DNA of 53,271 nt from JANPPS01 sp043758105 (lineage in GTDB: Bacteria > Pseudomonadota > Alphaproteobacteria > Acetobacterales > Acetobacteraceae): NCBI GenBank assembly GCA_043758105.1, contig JAYVOF010000186.1:1-53271 (forward strand). The letters run 5' to 3'. Made by a program: the position numbers and the translations under genes. The notes under the pieces are model-generated. The model searched no databases, had not been told where the DNA came from, and saw only the letters and a program-made list of their open reading frames with translations. Each line of letters opens with the position of its first letter. Within the stretch, counting starts at the first letter, position 1. Positions 7,902-14,994 of the stretch are shown piece after piece.

Positions 7902-7938
7902 ACAGCACATGAGCAATAGGGGGCCGCGCGTCAAGGGT

Positions 7939-8688
7939 TCACGCGCCGCTGGTGAGCGATCCGGTGTAGATGACGGGTCCGGTCGGCTTGCCGGTCGGCG
8001 ATCCGCCGGCCGGTTCCAGCGTGACCGCGAGGCGGGTCCCGGCGGCGGAGCGGACCCGGAGCCGGACGGTGCCCTTGGCGTCCAGGAGACCGAGGCTGAC
8101 CGGGGGCTTCGGCGCGTCCATGAGGGCCCAAAGCTGCAGCGCGCGTCCGCCGGGCGCCTCGGGCGGGGTGAGGGCGAACACGGTGCCGAGGCCGGTGCCG
8201 TCCACGCGGACGATGAACGCGGCCTGTTGCGCGCCGGACGGGGAGAGCGCGGCCAGCAGCGGCTCCGACACTTGGGCGGAGGGCACCAGGATGAACATGG
8301 CGAGCCCGGCGGCGATCATGGTGGCGGCCGCGGTGGTGAACCGCCAGAACGGTGCCGGATTGGACGCGGGCGTCTGGGAGCGTAGCAGGCGTGCGTCCAC
8401 CGTGGGACGGATTTGCGCGCCGATGCCGGTCGCCAGCACGAGGCGCTGCCAGAGCTGCGGCGGGGGAGAGGCGGCGGGCACGGTTTCGCCGAGGGGTGCC
8501 AACCGCTCTTCCCATACCGCGATCCGCGCCTGCAGCTCGGGCCCTGGGAAGTTGACCAGCAGCGCGCGTTCTTCCTGCTCCGTCAGGCTGCCGAGGACGT
8601 ACTCGGCCGCCAGGAGGTCGAGATCATCCGGCACGCCCTCGTCGGGCGGTGTAAGGCGAGGGCCATCGGGGATGATGGGGGGTATCAT
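7939..8688 (-). CDS. anti-sigma factor, RskA-like
   Basis: 249 residues with the layout of membrane-bound anti-sigma-K factors: a cytosolic N-terminal part with DLLAAEYVLGSLTEQEERALL (the zinc-less anti-sigma helix region), one membrane helix around 116-136 (FTTAAATMIAAGLAMFILVP), and a periplasmic C-terminal domain with ALQLWALMDAPKPPVSLGLLDAKG and the LAVTLEPAGGSPTGKPTGPVIYTG ending typical of the RskA fold. It should hold its sigma factor inactive until proteolysis releases it. The start overlaps the sigma factor stop (ATGA), so both are made together. The target is inferred from this coupling. Confidence 0.9.
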   Translation of the reverse strand: MIPPIIPDGPRLTPPDEGVPDDLDLLAAEYVLGSLTEQEERALLVNFPGPELQARIAVWEERLAPLGETVPAASPPPQLWQRLVLATGIGAQIRPTVDARLLRSQTPASNPAPFWRFTTAAATMIAAGLAMFILVPSAQVSEPLLAALSPSGAQQAAFIVRVDGTGLGTVFALTPPEAPGGRALQLWALMDAPKPPVSLGLLDAKGTVRLRVRSAAGTRLAVTLEPAGGSPTGKPTGPVIYTGSLTSGA

Positions 8689-9260
8689 TTAACGTCCTCG
8701 GTCAAACAGAGGCGGAGCGCTTGCAGGGCCCGGCGGATACTTGATTTTACCGTGCCGAGCGGTTGGCCGACCCGGGCGGAGACTTCGGCGTGGGTGAGGC
8801 CGTCCACGAAGGCGAGCACCACGAGGCGGCGGCGATCCTCCGGGACTTCCTGGAGGCAGCGGTGAAGGCCGTGGCCTTCCCTGGTGGCGAGGAGCCGGGC
8901 GAGGGGGTCCGGGTCGGTGTCCGGGCGCTCGTCCACCTCGACCCCGGTGACTTCGCGCCCGGTGCGGCGCGCGGCGTCCATGGCGCGGTAGCGGACGAGG
9001 CTCATGAGCCAGGCCTTGGCGCTGCCGCGGGCCGGGTCGAACCGGGCGGCGTTGCGCCAGACCTGCAGCAGCGCGTCATGCACGGCGTCCGAGGCGAGGG
9101 CCGGCTGGCGGGTGATGCGTAAGGCGACGCCGTAGAGGGTCGAGGCCTGCTGTTCGTATAGTTTACGGAACGCGGCTCCGTCCGCCGTCGCGCATTGCGC
9201 CAGGAGCATGGCTACCTCGTCTGGAGGATCTGTGGCTGTGCCGTTGGCTGCGTCCATCAT
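8685..9260 (-). CDS. ECF RNA polymerase sigma factor, SigK-type
   Basis: 191 residues from the first of two adjacent ATGs (9260 and 9257). Region 2 (about 30-100) contains DAVHDALLQVWRNAARFDPARGSAKAWLMSLVRYRAMDAAR; region 4 (about 135-185) contains VPEDRRRLVVLAFVDGLTHAEVSARVGQPLGTVKSSIRRAL, the -35 recognition helix. It is followed by an overlapping RskA-like anti-sigma gene and preceded by a fasciclin gene, the SigK-RskA-fasciclin grouping known from mycobacteria and other bacteria. The ribosome-binding site is weak for either ATG. An in-frame ATG at 9326 was set aside because it lies inside the inverted-repeat region. Confidence 0.9.
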   Translation of the reverse strand: MMDAANGTATDPPDEVAMLLAQCATADGAAFRKLYEQQASTLYGVALRITRQPALASDAVHDALLQVWRNAARFDPARGSAKAWLMSLVRYRAMDAARRTGREVTGVEVDERPDTDPDPLARLLATREGHGLHRCLQEVPEDRRRLVVLAFVDGLTHAEVSARVGQPLGTVKSSIRRALQALRLCLTEDVK

Positions 9261-9296
9261 AGAGCTGTTATTGCGCGCAGCAGCCCGTCCAGCAAG

Positions 9297-9363
9297 GCGC
9301 GGCAGGTGACAAACTTCGAATGTCAAAAGTTCGAAACGTCATTCAAAACGTCACCTGCCGCGC
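9297..9363. promoter_or_regulatory. large inverted repeat between fasciclin and sigma genes
   Basis: A perfect 14-bp inverted repeat (GCGCGGCAGGTGAC at 9297-9310; its complement at 9350-9363) encloses an A/T-rich 39-nt centre. The centre holds two TTCGAA sites and a direct repeat ACGTCA at 9336-9341 and 9348-9353. It lies 12 bp past the fasciclin stop and 36 bp before the sigma gene. It may end or weaken read-through from the fasciclin gene, or carry the sigma operon promoter in its A/T-rich centre. There is no T-tract, so a simple intrinsic terminator is unlikely. Confidence 0.55.
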
Positions 9364-9374
9364 GCGCGTTAGGC

Positions 9375-9920
9375 TCAGGCCGGCAGGAGGACCTTGTCCA
9401 CGACGTGGATCACGCCATTGGACTGATACACGTCGGCGGTGGTCACGTGGGCCATGTCACCCTTGCTGTCGGTGACGGTGACAACGCCGCCGATGACGGT
9501 GACGGTGAGGCTCTCGCCCTCGACGGTCTTCAGCATCGCCTTGCCGCCACCGGCCTTGACGCGCTTCATCAGCTCGGCCGCATCAAGCTTGCCAGGCACG
9601 ACGTGGAACGTCAGCACCTTGGTGAGGGCCGGCTTGTTCTCGGGCTTCAGCAGCGTGTCCACGGTGCCGGCCGGGAGGGCGGCGAAGGCGGAGTTGACCG
9701 GGGCGAACACGGTGAACGGGCCCGGGCCCTTGAGGGTGTCAACAAGGCCCGCGGCCTTTACGGCGGCGACGAGGGTCGTGTGATCGGCGGAGTTGACGGC
9801 GTTATCGACGATGTCCTTGTTGGCATACATCGGCGCGCCGCCGACCATGACCTGAGCAAAGGCGGGTGTGGCCAAGACGAGGGCGAGCGCGGTGAGCATT
9901 CCCGAATAAGACTTAATCAT
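9375..9920 (-). CDS. secreted fasciclin-domain protein
   Basis: 181 residues: signal peptide MIKSYSGMLTALALVLATPAFAQ, then one fasciclin (FAS1) domain. FAS1 hallmarks are TLVAAVKAAGLVDTLKGPGPFTVFAPVNSAFAALP (H1 box), TFHVVPGKLDA, and NGVIHVVDKVLLPA (H2 box) at the end. FAS1 proteins act outside the membrane in adhesion or cell-surface binding. The ATG at 9920 is chosen for the signal peptide and the AGGGA 8 bp upstream. It sits directly before the sigma/anti-sigma pair on the same strand, which suggests it is the sigma factor's target, as for MPT70/MPT83 in mycobacteria; that link is inference. Confidence 0.93.
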   Translation of the reverse strand: MIKSYSGMLTALALVLATPAFAQVMVGGAPMYANKDIVDNAVNSADHTTLVAAVKAAGLVDTLKGPGPFTVFAPVNSAFAALPAGTVDTLLKPENKPALTKVLTFHVVPGKLDAAELMKRVKAGGGKAMLKTVEGESLTVTVIGGVVTVTDSKGDMAHVTTADVYQSNGVIHVVDKVLLPA

Positions 9921-10038
9921 GTTCAGTCCCTTTTTACAGTATGTTAAGGCTTGGTTGCCGGCGCGTATTGCTGCGTGTGCGCCTACCAACACACCGATAA
10001 CGGGCGAGGGACGAATTTGGATGCAGCGTGTCTAATCC

Positions 10039-10128
10039 CGTCATCGCGAGCCGCTTGGCGTGGCGATCCAACGGCCACGAGCGCGCCTGTTGCTACTGGA
10101 TTGCTTCGCCAAGCGGCTCGCAATGACG
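10039..10128. repeat. inverted pair of the dispersed palindromic repeat (copies 2 and 3)
   Basis: Two copies face each other: 10039-10070 (CGTCATCGCGAGCCGCTTGG..., with TGG in place of AAG) and 10097-10128 (TGGATTGCTTCGCCAAGCGG...). With the 26-nt centre they can pair into a stem of about 30 bp, a BIME-like unit. It lies in the 222-bp gap between the fasciclin start (9920) and the beta-propeller stop (10143). The rest of that gap (9921-10038) should hold the fasciclin promoter, but I could not name a clear -35/-10. Confidence 0.85.
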
Positions 10129-10142
10129 AAGCTTCCGCGTGG

Positions 10143-11279
10143 TTACCGGCGCATTCCGCGCAGGGATGCCGGTTGGCCAGGTAGGGTGAGCTTGGTTCCG
10201 GTGTCGATGATCTTGTCGCCGTCGATCCGGAATACTTGAAGGTTCTTATCGGTGTAGTTGCCGATATAGGCCCAGTGGCTGTCGGCACTGAAGGCCACGC
10301 CCTCGGGCAAATTGCCCGCCTCGGCCTGGTCTGTCACCCGCCACTGGCCGCCGGATTGGGTCAGCAGAGTGACGGCACCGGTTTTCGTGTAGGACCAGGC
10401 GGTGTGCGCGGCCGACGTGCCGCGCAGCAGGACGGCGATGGCGTGCTGGCCGTCCGGGGTGATGGCGAAGCCCTCCGGACCGTCGCCCACCGTCACGTGG
10501 TCGATCACCCGGGGCGGCGTGGCGCGGGCATCGATTACCGAGACGGTGTCCACGTTGCCGTCGCCGCCCACGCCGGTGTTGGACGCGATCACCTGGGTCC
10601 CGTCCGGCGTCACGTCGATATTATAGACGCCGTAGCCGACCGGCATGTCCCATTTCTTGTCATAGGTCACGGCCGTGCCGTCGATCTGCAGCACGCCGAC
10701 CTTGTGCGCGAGGTTCTTGGCAAAGAACGCCCGTGTGCCGTCCGGCGCGATCACGATGGCGGCGGCCTCATCGTCCACCGGGATTTCCGCCAGCGGCCGG
10801 GGGGTGCCGTCCAGCGCCACCACGCTGATGCTTTTGCCGGCGCGATTGGCCACCAGCGCCAGCGTGCCGGCGCGGTTGATGGACAAGCCGGAGGGCATGC
10901 GGCCCGTGGTCACCGTGCCAGTAAGGCGGGGGGTGCCGCTGGTCAGATCCAACACATAGAGCTTGTCATCGGGCGTCATGGCCCAGCCCTCACCCTTGGA
11001 CGCGTTCAGGGCGCTGCTGGCGATCAGGCCGCGCGTGCCGTCCGGGGTGATTTGCAGGTTGGTCGGCGGCCCAAGGACCGAGTTGTTCAACGTGAGCGTG
11101 CCGCCGAGCGCCGGATGGGCCGGGTCGGTGATGTCGATCAGGAGTACGGAGTCGGCCCCCGGCGGTCCGAAGCGCACGCCCGCCGCCTCGAAAAACGCCT
11201 TGCCGTCGAGGCCCACCAGGAGTTGCTCGGCCTGGGCTGGGGCCACCAGCACGAGTGTCATCAAGATGAGGCGGCGCAT
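10143..11279 (-). CDS. exported beta-propeller (YVTN-type) protein
   Basis: 378 residues with a signal peptide (MRRLILMTLVLVAPAQA) and repeated seven-bladed propeller strands of the YncE/YVTN type: LQITPDGTRGLIAS, LSINRAGTLALVANRAGKSISVV, IVIAPDGTRAFFAKN, IDVTPDGTQVIASNTG, FAITPDGQHAIAVLL and VAFSADSHWAYIGNYTDKNLQVFRI. Such proteins are periplasmic and bind DNA, cofactors or partner proteins; no catalytic residues are evident. The ATG at 11279 is chosen for the signal peptide and a G-rich Shine-Dalgarno (CGGGGGAAC) in front. It diverges from the Nudix gene with 64 bp between. Specific role unknown. Confidence 0.85.
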   Translation of the reverse strand: MRRLILMTLVLVAPAQAEQLLVGLDGKAFFEAAGVRFGPPGADSVLLIDITDPAHPALGGTLTLNNSVLGPPTNLQITPDGTRGLIASSALNASKGEGWAMTPDDKLYVLDLTSGTPRLTGTVTTGRMPSGLSINRAGTLALVANRAGKSISVVALDGTPRPLAEIPVDDEAAAIVIAPDGTRAFFAKNLAHKVGVLQIDGTAVTYDKKWDMPVGYGVYNIDVTPDGTQVIASNTGVGGDGNVDTVSVIDARATPPRVIDHVTVGDGPEGFAITPDGQHAIAVLLRGTSAAHTAWSYTKTGAVTLLTQSGGQWRVTDQAEAGNLPEGVAFSADSHWAYIGNYTDKNLQVFRIDGDKIIDTGTKLTLPGQPASLRGMRR

Positions 11280-11343
11280 GGATCGTTCCCCCGGTTTTTT
11301 GCAACGGTATGCTGCCCGGGCCGGCTTGGCTATGCTCATCGGC

Positions 11344-11961
11344 ATGCCTGATCCCAGCCGCCCCGCCGTCTTTGCCCGTCATGCCGCTAGTCTGCTGGTG
11401 TGGCAGGAGGGCGCGGCGGGACCGGAGGTTTTGATGGGGCAGCGGGGGGCCGGGGCCCGTTTCGTGCCGAACCGGCTCGTGTTCCCGGGGGGCGCGGTGG
11501 ACCCGACGGACGCCACATCGCCGGTCGCGCGGGCGCCCCGTCCGGACGTTCTGGCCCGGCTTGGCCGGCGTCCGGGGCTCAGCCGTGCGTTGATCCACGC
11601 CGCCGCGCGTGAGTTGGAGGAGGAGGCCGGCCTGTCGCTCGGCAGCCCGCCGGCGCTCGATGCGATCGATTATATTTGCCGGGCGGTGACCCCGCCGCGT
11701 CAGCCGATCCGGTTCAACGCGCGGTTTTTCACGGTGGACGCGGCGATGACGACGGGCACGCTGCGGTCGAGCGTGGAGCTGCAGGATGTGCGGTTTTTGG
11801 CGGTGCAGGAGGCGCTGACGCTCGACCTCATGCTCGTGACCAGTGAGGTGCTGCGGCAATTCCTGGCGTGGCATGCGCTGCCGGAGGCCGAGCGGCGGGC
11901 GCGGACGGAGACGCCGCTGTTCCGGGAGAAGAACTGGCGGCGGGAGACGCTCCTACGTTAG
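11344..11961 (+). CDS. Nudix hydrolase
   Basis: 205 residues. The Nudix core is present with the box ending AARELEEEAGL (REXXEEXG), which binds the divalent metal, but the usual glycine block before it is stretched (FPGGAVDPTDATSPVARAP...), as in the larger CoA-type or ADP-ribose Nudix enzymes. Before it come RHAASLLVWQEG and MGQRGAGARFVPNRLVFPGG. The last part, TETPLFREKNWRRETLLR, is a family-specific tail. The substrate cannot be assigned. The ATG at 11344 is used; an in-frame ATG at 11332 would add four residues. Confidence 0.88.
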   Translation: MPDPSRPAVFARHAASLLVWQEGAAGPEVLMGQRGAGARFVPNRLVFPGGAVDPTDATSPVARAPRPDVLARLGRRPGLSRALIHAAARELEEEAGLSLGSPPALDAIDYICRAVTPPRQPIRFNARFFTVDAAMTTGTLRSSVELQDVRFLAVQEALTLDLMLVTSEVLRQFLAWHALPEAERRARTETPLFREKNWRRETLLR

Positions 11962-12022
11962 ACGCTTGCGTTAAATACACTATGTAACTTCGGCGTGGCG
12001 CGCCGTCGTCTATATAGAGGGC

Positions 12023-13339
12023 ATGGATAACCGCGCCGCCCATGCCCTGATCCGCTTCGGCCTCGGCCATGCCGCTGGCGAGAGCCTGCCCGGCGCTCCG
12101 TCCACGTGGCTCCGCCAGCAATTGGTGGGACCGGACACCGCTCCCGCCGGGCTGCAGCCGCAACCGGGGGGCAGTGTGGCGGACGCGATCGCGACGTTCA
12201 TGCTGGACCGCAGCGATCCGCCGCCGGAGGGGCAGCCGCGGCGCACCGGGCAGCTGTTCCGTGCCGAGATGCAGGGATTGTTCCAGAACGCCATCACGAC
12301 CCCGGCGTCGTTCCGGGAGCGGCTGGTGTGGTTCTGGGCCAACCATTTTACGGTGAGCACCCGCCGGGGTGAGGTGAATGCGCTGGCCGGGTCGTTTATC
12401 CGGGAGGCGATCCGGCCGTATGTGACCGGCCCGTTTGGCGACATGCTTTTGGCCGTCATGCGGCATCCGGCCATGCTGCTGTATTTAGACAATGCCCAGT
12501 CGTTCGGCCCGAACAGCCGCGTCGGGCAGCGGCAGAACAAGGGCCTGAACGAAAATCTCGCGCGGGAGTGCCTGGAGCTGCACACCCTCACGCCCGCCTC
12601 CGGCTATACCCAGGCGGATGTGACCGAGTTCGCGCGGATCCTGACCGGCTGGTCGGTCGAGCAGAAGGAGCCGCCGCTCGGCTATAAATTCCGTCCGTTC
12701 GTGCATGAGCCAGGGCCGAAGCGGCTGATGGGGTATCAGTTCGTCGAGGGCGAGCAGGGCGGCATCGATGCGCTCCGGTTCTTGGGCGAGCACCCGGCCA
12801 CGCACCGGGCGCTGGCGACCAAGCTCGCGCGGCATTTCATCGCCGATGCGCCGCCGCCCGACGCCATTCGCGCGATCGAGGGGACGCTGCGGGATACGCG
12901 CGGCAACCTTGGTGCGGCGTGTCAAATGCTGATTACACTGCCGTCCGCGTGGATTCCGTTGCAGAAACTGCGCAGCCCGCAGGATTTTTTGCTGGCCGCC
13001 CTCCGCGCTTCGGGCCTGCCGGCGGATGATGACGGGCCGCGGAAGGTCCCGGTGATCGCCATTTTGTCGGGCCTCGGGCAGGCGCCGTTCGGCGCGGCGC
13101 AGCCCTCCGGCTGGCCGGACCGTGCGGCGGAGTGGGCGGGGCCGGAGGCGATGCTGCGCCGGGTCGATTGGGCGTATGGGTTCGCCGGCCGCGGTAATCT
13201 GCCGGAGCCGATGCAGTTCGCCGACACGGCACTCGGTCCGCTGTTGTCGGATGCGACCGGCACCGAAATTCGCCGCGCCGGGTCGCGGCGGGACGGCCTG
13301 ACGTTATTGCTCGCATCCCCTGAATTCCAGAGGCGCTGA
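12023..13339 (+). CDS. DUF1800 family protein
   Basis: 438 residues. The DUF1800 hallmarks are seen: a start with RAAHALIRFGLGH, RLVWFWANHFTVS, NENLARECLELHTLTPASGYTQADVTEFARILTGWSV, and GEHPATHRALATKLARHFIAD. The function of the family is not firmly known; members are almost always next to DUF1501 proteins, as here. The upstream 61 bp (11962-12022) separate it from the Nudix gene and include A/T-rich stretches that may be its promoter. The DUF1501 gene starts 2 bp after the stop codon, so the pair is one operon. Confidence 0.93.
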   Translation: MDNRAAHALIRFGLGHAAGESLPGAPSTWLRQQLVGPDTAPAGLQPQPGGSVADAIATFMLDRSDPPPEGQPRRTGQLFRAEMQGLFQNAITTPASFRERLVWFWANHFTVSTRRGEVNALAGSFIREAIRPYVTGPFGDMLLAVMRHPAMLLYLDNAQSFGPNSRVGQRQNKGLNENLARECLELHTLTPASGYTQADVTEFARILTGWSVEQKEPPLGYKFRPFVHEPGPKRLMGYQFVEGEQGGIDALRFLGEHPATHRALATKLARHFIADAPPPDAIRAIEGTLRDTRGNLGAACQMLITLPSAWIPLQKLRSPQDFLLAALRASGLPADDDGPRKVPVIAILSGLGQAPFGAAQPSGWPDRAAEWAGPEAMLRRVDWAYGFAGRGNLPEPMQFADTALGPLLSDATGTEIRRAGSRRDGLTLLLASPEFQRR

Positions 13340-13340
13340 C

Positions 13341-14543
13341 ATGCATGCTTCGAACCGTTCGCTCGTGAGTCGCCGCGGTGCCCTGTTGGGGATCGCCTCT
13401 GCCGTCGCCTTCGGCCGGAGCGCGCTGGCGCTGGCGGCGGCGCCGACCGACCGGCGCCTTGTGGTGGTCATCCTGCGGGGTGCGCTGGACGGGCTGTCGG
13501 CGGTGCCGCCGTATGGGGACCCGGCGCTGATCGGGCTGCGTCCGGGGCTTATTCCGCCGCAGCCGGGGGCCGAGGGGGGCATGGGCGATTTGGGGGGGTT
13601 CTATGGCCTGCATCCCGCCATGCCCGGCATGCTCGGGCTGTTCCGGGCCGGGCAGGCGCTGCCGGTCCACGCGGTCGCGGGGCATGTGCGGACGCGCAGC
13701 CATTTCGAGGCGCAGGATTTGATGGAGAGTGGCGCGGATGAGCGGATGTCCTCGGGCTGGCTGAACCGCGCGGTGATGGCGCTGCCGGCCCGGCCCGCGT
13801 CCGGCGCGGCGCTGTCTATCGGTGTGTCGTTGCCGTTGTTGTTGCGGGGGCCCGCGGCGATTGGATCGTATGCGCCGCAGAGTTTTGCGCCGCCGCAGGC
13901 CGACCTTTACGCGAAATTGCTGGCGCTGCATCAGTCGGACCCGGTGACGGGCCCGGCGTTACGGGAGGGGCTGGCGGAGCGGGGCTTTACCGCCGACCAC
14001 ATCGCGACCGGGCAACCGGTGGAGGCGAAGGACAAGAATAGCTTTCCAACGCTGGCGGGCACCGCGGGCCGGCTGTTGGCCGCCGCCGATGGTCCGCGGA
14101 TCGCGGCGATGGAGCTGGAGGGCTGGGACACGCACGTGAACCAGGCGCAGCGGTTGAACGGACCGCTGGCGCAGCTCGATCGTGGGGTCATGGCGCTGAA
14201 GGATGGGCTTGGCGATGCGTGGGCGCAGACGGCGGTGTTGGTGATGACGGAGTTCGGCCGGACGGCGCGGGTGAATGGCACCGGCGGCACGGATCACGGC
14301 ACCGGGGGCGTGGCGTTCGTGGTCGGCGGCGCGGTCAAGGGGGGCCGGGTGCTCGCGACCTGGCCGGGGCTGGGCGAGGGTAAGTTGCTGGAGGGACGTG
14401 ATTTGCAGCCGACGCTGGACCTGCGTTCGGTGGCGAAGGGCTTGCTGCAAGCGCATCTGGGTCTGTCGGGCCCAGCGCTGGCGCAGGTGTTTCCGGGCAG
14501 CGAGGGGGCGCCACCGCTGATGGGACTGATCCGAGCCGGCTAA
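13341..14543 (+). CDS. DUF1501 family protein, Tat-type export signal
   Basis: 400 residues. The N-terminus NRSLVSRRGALLGIASAVAFGRSALALAAAP has the twin-arginine pattern SRRGALLG followed by a hydrophobic stretch, so export in folded form is likely. The DUF1501 (sulfatase-like alkaline phosphatase fold) core shows RRLVVVILRGALDGLSAVPPYGDPAL, FYGLHPAMPGML, RSHFEAQDLMESG, TAVLVMTEFGRTARVNGTGGTDHGTGGVAFVVGG and LQPTLDLRSVAKGLL. The paired DUF1800 gene directly upstream is typical. Activity is unproven for the family. A cruciform lies 22 bp after the stop. Confidence 0.93.
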   Translation: MHASNRSLVSRRGALLGIASAVAFGRSALALAAAPTDRRLVVVILRGALDGLSAVPPYGDPALIGLRPGLIPPQPGAEGGMGDLGGFYGLHPAMPGMLGLFRAGQALPVHAVAGHVRTRSHFEAQDLMESGADERMSSGWLNRAVMALPARPASGAALSIGVSLPLLLRGPAAIGSYAPQSFAPPQADLYAKLLALHQSDPVTGPALREGLAERGFTADHIATGQPVEAKDKNSFPTLAGTAGRLLAAADGPRIAAMELEGWDTHVNQAQRLNGPLAQLDRGVMALKDGLGDAWAQTAVLVMTEFGRTARVNGTGGTDHGTGGVAFVVGGAVKGGRVLATWPGLGEGKLLEGRDLQPTLDLRSVAKGLLQAHLGLSGPALAQVFPGSEGAPPLMGLIRAG

Positions 14544-14564
14544 CGCGTGTTGGGGGCTGTTGAC

Positions 14565-14596
14565 GGGGGGATGCCGTCGCGGCATGTGAATCCCCC
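14565..14596. terminator. nested palindrome after the DUF1501 gene
   Basis: GGGGGG-ATGCCG-TCG-CGGCAT-gtgAAT-CCCCC. The inner 6-bp stem (14571-14576 with 14580-14585) is perfect and outer G/C arms (14566-14570 with 14592-14596) can extend it. It lies 22 bp past the DUF1501 stop. There is no T-run, so it may be a Rho-dependent or processing hairpin. Confidence 0.4.
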
Positions 14597-14661
14597 ATGG
14601 CAAACGCTGTTTCCGTGTCCCATTCATGCCTCGCTTCCCTCGTAGCGGGGGCTCGGCGCTG

Positions 14662-14994
14662 ATGGGGCGGCGGGTGACGGCCAAGGTGACGGTGCTGGAG
14701 CAGCCAGAGCCGGATCGGGTGCAGGCGGCGTGGGTGCTGTATCGCGAGGGACGGCCGGCGTTGGCCGCGGAGGCGCTGTTGCCGGTCCTGCTGGCGGAGG
14801 CGGGCAGCGGAGAGACTGCCGTGGCGCTGGCCGCGTGTCTGTTGCAGCATGATCTTCACGTTCGATTGAAAGCCGATCCGCGGGCGCCCCTGCCGGTCGA
14901 TGAGGATTTGATGGCGCATCTGGTGGATCGATTGGTGGCGCTGGTGCGGCGACAGGATGCGCAGATCGCTGCGTTGCTGGCGGTGGCCGAGTGA
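14662..14994 (+). CDS. small hypothetical protein at the head of a glycan cassette
   Basis: 110 residues, probably soluble and helical: GRRVTAKVTVLEQPEPDRVQ, then DRVQAAWVLYREGRPALAAEALLPVLLAEAGSGETAVALAACLLQHDLH, which reads like a tetratricopeptide-style helix pair, and DEDLMAHLVDRLVALVRRQDAQIAALLAVAE. I do not recognise the family. The ATG at 14662 has a G-rich stretch ahead; an ATG at 14626 would add 12 residues but has no ribosome-binding site. Its stop overlaps the start of the glycosyltransferase-like gene (TGATG), so they are translated together, suggesting a joint function. Confidence 0.6.
   Translation: MGRRVTAKVTVLEQPEPDRVQAAWVLYREGRPALAAEALLPVLLAEAGSGETAVALAACLLQHDLHVRLKADPRAPLPVDEDLMAHLVDRLVALVRRQDAQIAALLAVAE

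Noticed and set aside
7899..7920. Plus-strand TTGACA near the suf regulator as a promoter
   Set aside because: No plus-strand gene follows; the minus-strand anti-sigma gene begins downstream. The hexamer is likely chance.
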